A DNA stretch of 33,338 nt. Origin: Ruminococcus sp. GTDB taxonomy: Bacteria; Bacillota; Clostridia; Oscillospirales; Ruminococcaceae. Shown one piece after another: positions 32,291-33,338 of the stretch (positions are counted from its first letter, which is position 1; each line of letters opens with the position of its first letter). Made by a program: the position numbers and the translations under genes. Location of the stretch: assembly GCA_017521805.1 (NCBI GenBank), contig JAFXDK010000027.1, forward strand, positions 1 through 33,338, given 5' to 3'. The notes beneath the pieces are model-generated. The model was not told where the DNA came from. It searched no databases and saw nothing but the letters and a program-made list of their open reading frames with translations.

Positions 32291-32319
32291 TTGACATACG
32301 CCACATTTTGTGGTATAAT
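32291..32319 (+). promoter_or_regulatory. Consensus promoter of tRNA-Leu
   Basis: Perfect TTGACA (32,291-32,296), a 17-base spacer and perfect TATAAT (32,314-32,319). The spacer contains an inverted repeat CCACA-TTT-TGTGG (32,301-32,313). Transcription would start about 7 bases before the mature tRNA. Confidence 0.88.
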
Positions 32320-32332
32320 TGTTAAGTGATGT

Positions 32333-32418
32333 GCCGAAGTGGCGGAATGGCAGACGCAGCAGACTCAAAATCTGCCGGGAGCAATCTCGTACGGGTTCAA
32401 GTCCCGTCTTCGGCACCA
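32333..32418 (+). tRNA. tRNA-Leu (anticodon CAA)
   Basis: An 86-nt class II tRNA with encoded CCA (32,416-32,418). The acceptor arm GCCGAAG pairs with CTTCGGC. The anticodon stem GCAGA/TCTGC holds a loop CTCAAAA with anticodon CAA at 32,366-32,368, which reads UUG. A variable arm follows, and the T-arm contains GGTTCAA. It is a single-gene unit. Confidence 0.97.
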
Positions 32419-32423
32419 TTTAT

Positions 32424-32448
32424 CCCCGATTTTTATCGGGGCTTTTTT
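32424..32448 (+). terminator. Terminator of tRNA-Leu
   Basis: A 7-bp stem CCCCGAT/ATCGGGG with a TTTT loop, followed by C and six T residues, 5 bases after the CCA end. Confidence 0.93.
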
Positions 32449-32460
32449 ATTATAACATAA

Positions 32461-32502
32461 AAAAATGCTTATGTCACTACTTTTTGTAACATAAGCATTT
32501 TT
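32461..32502 (-). terminator. Terminator of the dockerin-protein gene (bidirectional shape)
   Basis: A 14-bp perfect stem (32,461-32,474 with 32,489-32,502) and a 14-base loop. On the minus strand it ends in seven T residues and lies 12 bases after the stop codon. Confidence 0.85.
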
Positions 32503-32514
32503 AAAATCAATTTA

Positions 32515-33225
32515 TCAACTTGTGGATAACTCTGCATATTTTTCAAGAATTGCGGAAGCATCAGAGGAATCAATTACACCGTCATTATTATAATCAAACT
32601 GTGTCATATTCAGTGTGAGCTTTTTGCCTGTGGATGAATATGCATATGCCGAAAGAACAAGTGAAGCGTCAGAGGCTGAAATGCTTCCGTCACCGTCTGT
32701 ATCTCCTGCTGTAATCTCAGGATAAATATAGCTTGCTATTTCATAATCTTTATAAAGTGACGCTTCTACAATGCTTCCAGCAGGTGCGGAAAAGCCAGGT
32801 AATACATTCTCTATGTAGAATACCGCTGTAAAACCCTCCAGAGCCGTAAAACTATCCTTAATATCAGTTTCCTGCTCTATTGGCAATACAGACAAAGCAC
32901 ATCCGCTGTAAAATTCGGGAGCACCTGCACCTCTGTATTCTGTTGTATTTATCTCCATAACGCCCTCAGTTACACCTACATTGCGGATGTAATCCTCCTG
33001 CTTTATGCCGTATACTATTAATGTATAGGTGTTTCCGTCGGGAATTGCATCAAATTTCAAATCCTTGCCGTAAATAAACCCGCCGTCAGAAAAATCTTCT
33101 GTTTCTGATACCACAAGGTCGAGAAATTCTTCTTTTGTCAGCTTGTTTTCTGCATTTGCTGTTATTGCAGGTAACGAGGCTGTCAGAAGTACTGTTGAAA
33201 TTATGCCGCTTAAAAACTTTTTCAT
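32515..33225 (-). CDS. Small secreted dockerin protein with unrecognised N-terminal domain
   Basis: A 236-aa secreted protein. The signal peptide MKKFLSGIISTVLLTASLPA ends near residue 25 (ITANAEN). A domain of about 145 residues follows that I do not recognise; it is predicted beta-rich and acidic, with segments such as NTYTLIVYGIKQEDYI and GFTAVFYIENVLPGF. A type I dockerin (about 174-236) has calcium loops DTDGDGSISASD and DYNNDGVIDSSD. No catalytic motif is evident. It could be a scaffold-attached binding or structural module. AAGGAGG lies 7 bases before the ATG, and a consensus promoter and a terminator make it monocistronic. Confidence 0.9.
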   Translation of the reverse strand: MKKFLSGIISTVLLTASLPAITANAENKLTKEEFLDLVVSETEDFSDGGFIYGKDLKFDAIPDGNTYTLIVYGIKQEDYIRNVGVTEGVMEINTTEYRGAGAPEFYSGCALSVLPIEQETDIKDSFTALEGFTAVFYIENVLPGFSAPAGSIVEASLYKDYEIASYIYPEITAGDTDGDGSISASDASLVLSAYAYSSTGKKLTLNMTQFDYNNDGVIDSSDASAILEKYAELSTS

Positions 33226-33275
33226 AGTAATTCCTCCTTGATGTCTGTGTCGTTTGTGTTATTGTCTTTATATAT

Positions 33276-33304
33276 ATTATACATTATTATACAGACTGTG
33301 TCAA
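33276..33304 (-). promoter_or_regulatory. Promoter of the small dockerin-protein gene
   Basis: Minus-strand perfect TTGACA (33,299-33,304), a 17-base spacer and perfect TATAAT (33,276-33,281), followed by an AT-rich leader of about 45 nt. The window ends in a short TA-dinucleotide run (about 33,325-33,338). Confidence 0.85.
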
Positions 33305-33338
33305 CAGTTTTGTGTGAATTTAATTATATATATATATA

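Overview
The window looks like a chromosomal segment from a moderately AT-rich, low-GC Gram-positive anaerobe of the Ruminococcus group (Oscillospiraceae, Clostridia). Three things support this. A complete spoIIIA sporulation operon is joined to the usual Firmicutes nusB-xseAB-ispA-dxs-tlyA-argR-recN housekeeping block. Two secreted proteins end in type I dockerins of the cellulosome or amylosome kind. The regulatory sites are classical Firmicutes ones (AGGAGG ribosome-binding sites, TTGACA-17-TATAAT promoters). Nothing in the sequence fixes the species.

Region 1 (1-14,681, minus strand): spoIIIAA to spoIIIAH encode the engulfment channel of the forespore. A sigma-E-like promoter (14,653-14,681) precedes them. 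Directly after the spoIIIAH stop, a vegetative promoter (9,945-9,973) appears to start an independent transcript. It covers an Asp23-family protein, nusB, a Kae1/TsaD-like paralogue, xseA, xseB, ispA, dxs, tlyA, nadK, argR and recN, with most junctions overlapping or nearly touching. Compared with the Bacillus subtilis order, accB, accC and folD are absent and nadK is inserted.

Region 2 (14,692-18,540, minus): a CUT1-type sugar importer with a lipoprotein binding protein and two permeases, but no ATPase. A strong promoter drives it through a leader of about 215 nt that folds into several helices. A 13-bp hairpin separates the binding-protein gene from the permease genes.

Region 3 (18,744-22,649, minus): a PHP phosphoesterase, a YdcF/SanA-like membrane protein and a secreted papain-family protease carrying a dockerin.

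Region 4 (22,686-27,255, minus): a compact translation-accuracy operon, tmcAL-HAD phosphatase-mnmA-trmN6-like-rsmI, with its own promoter. A 20-bp tandem repeat lies just after it.

Region 5 (27,256-29,560): the divergent intergenic region holds a perfect 30-bp-arm palindrome and a diverged second copy. It is followed on the plus strand by ackA and a SAP/DUF6434 protein, each with a terminator.

Region 6 (29,567-33,338): an ECF sigma factor and a very large single-pass anti-sigma-like protein (minus), tRNA-Leu(CAA) with a consensus promoter and terminator (plus), and a small secreted dockerin protein with an unrecognised N-terminal domain (minus). The sigma/anti-sigma pair and the dockerin protein could form a surface-sensing module, but that link is inference from proximity only.
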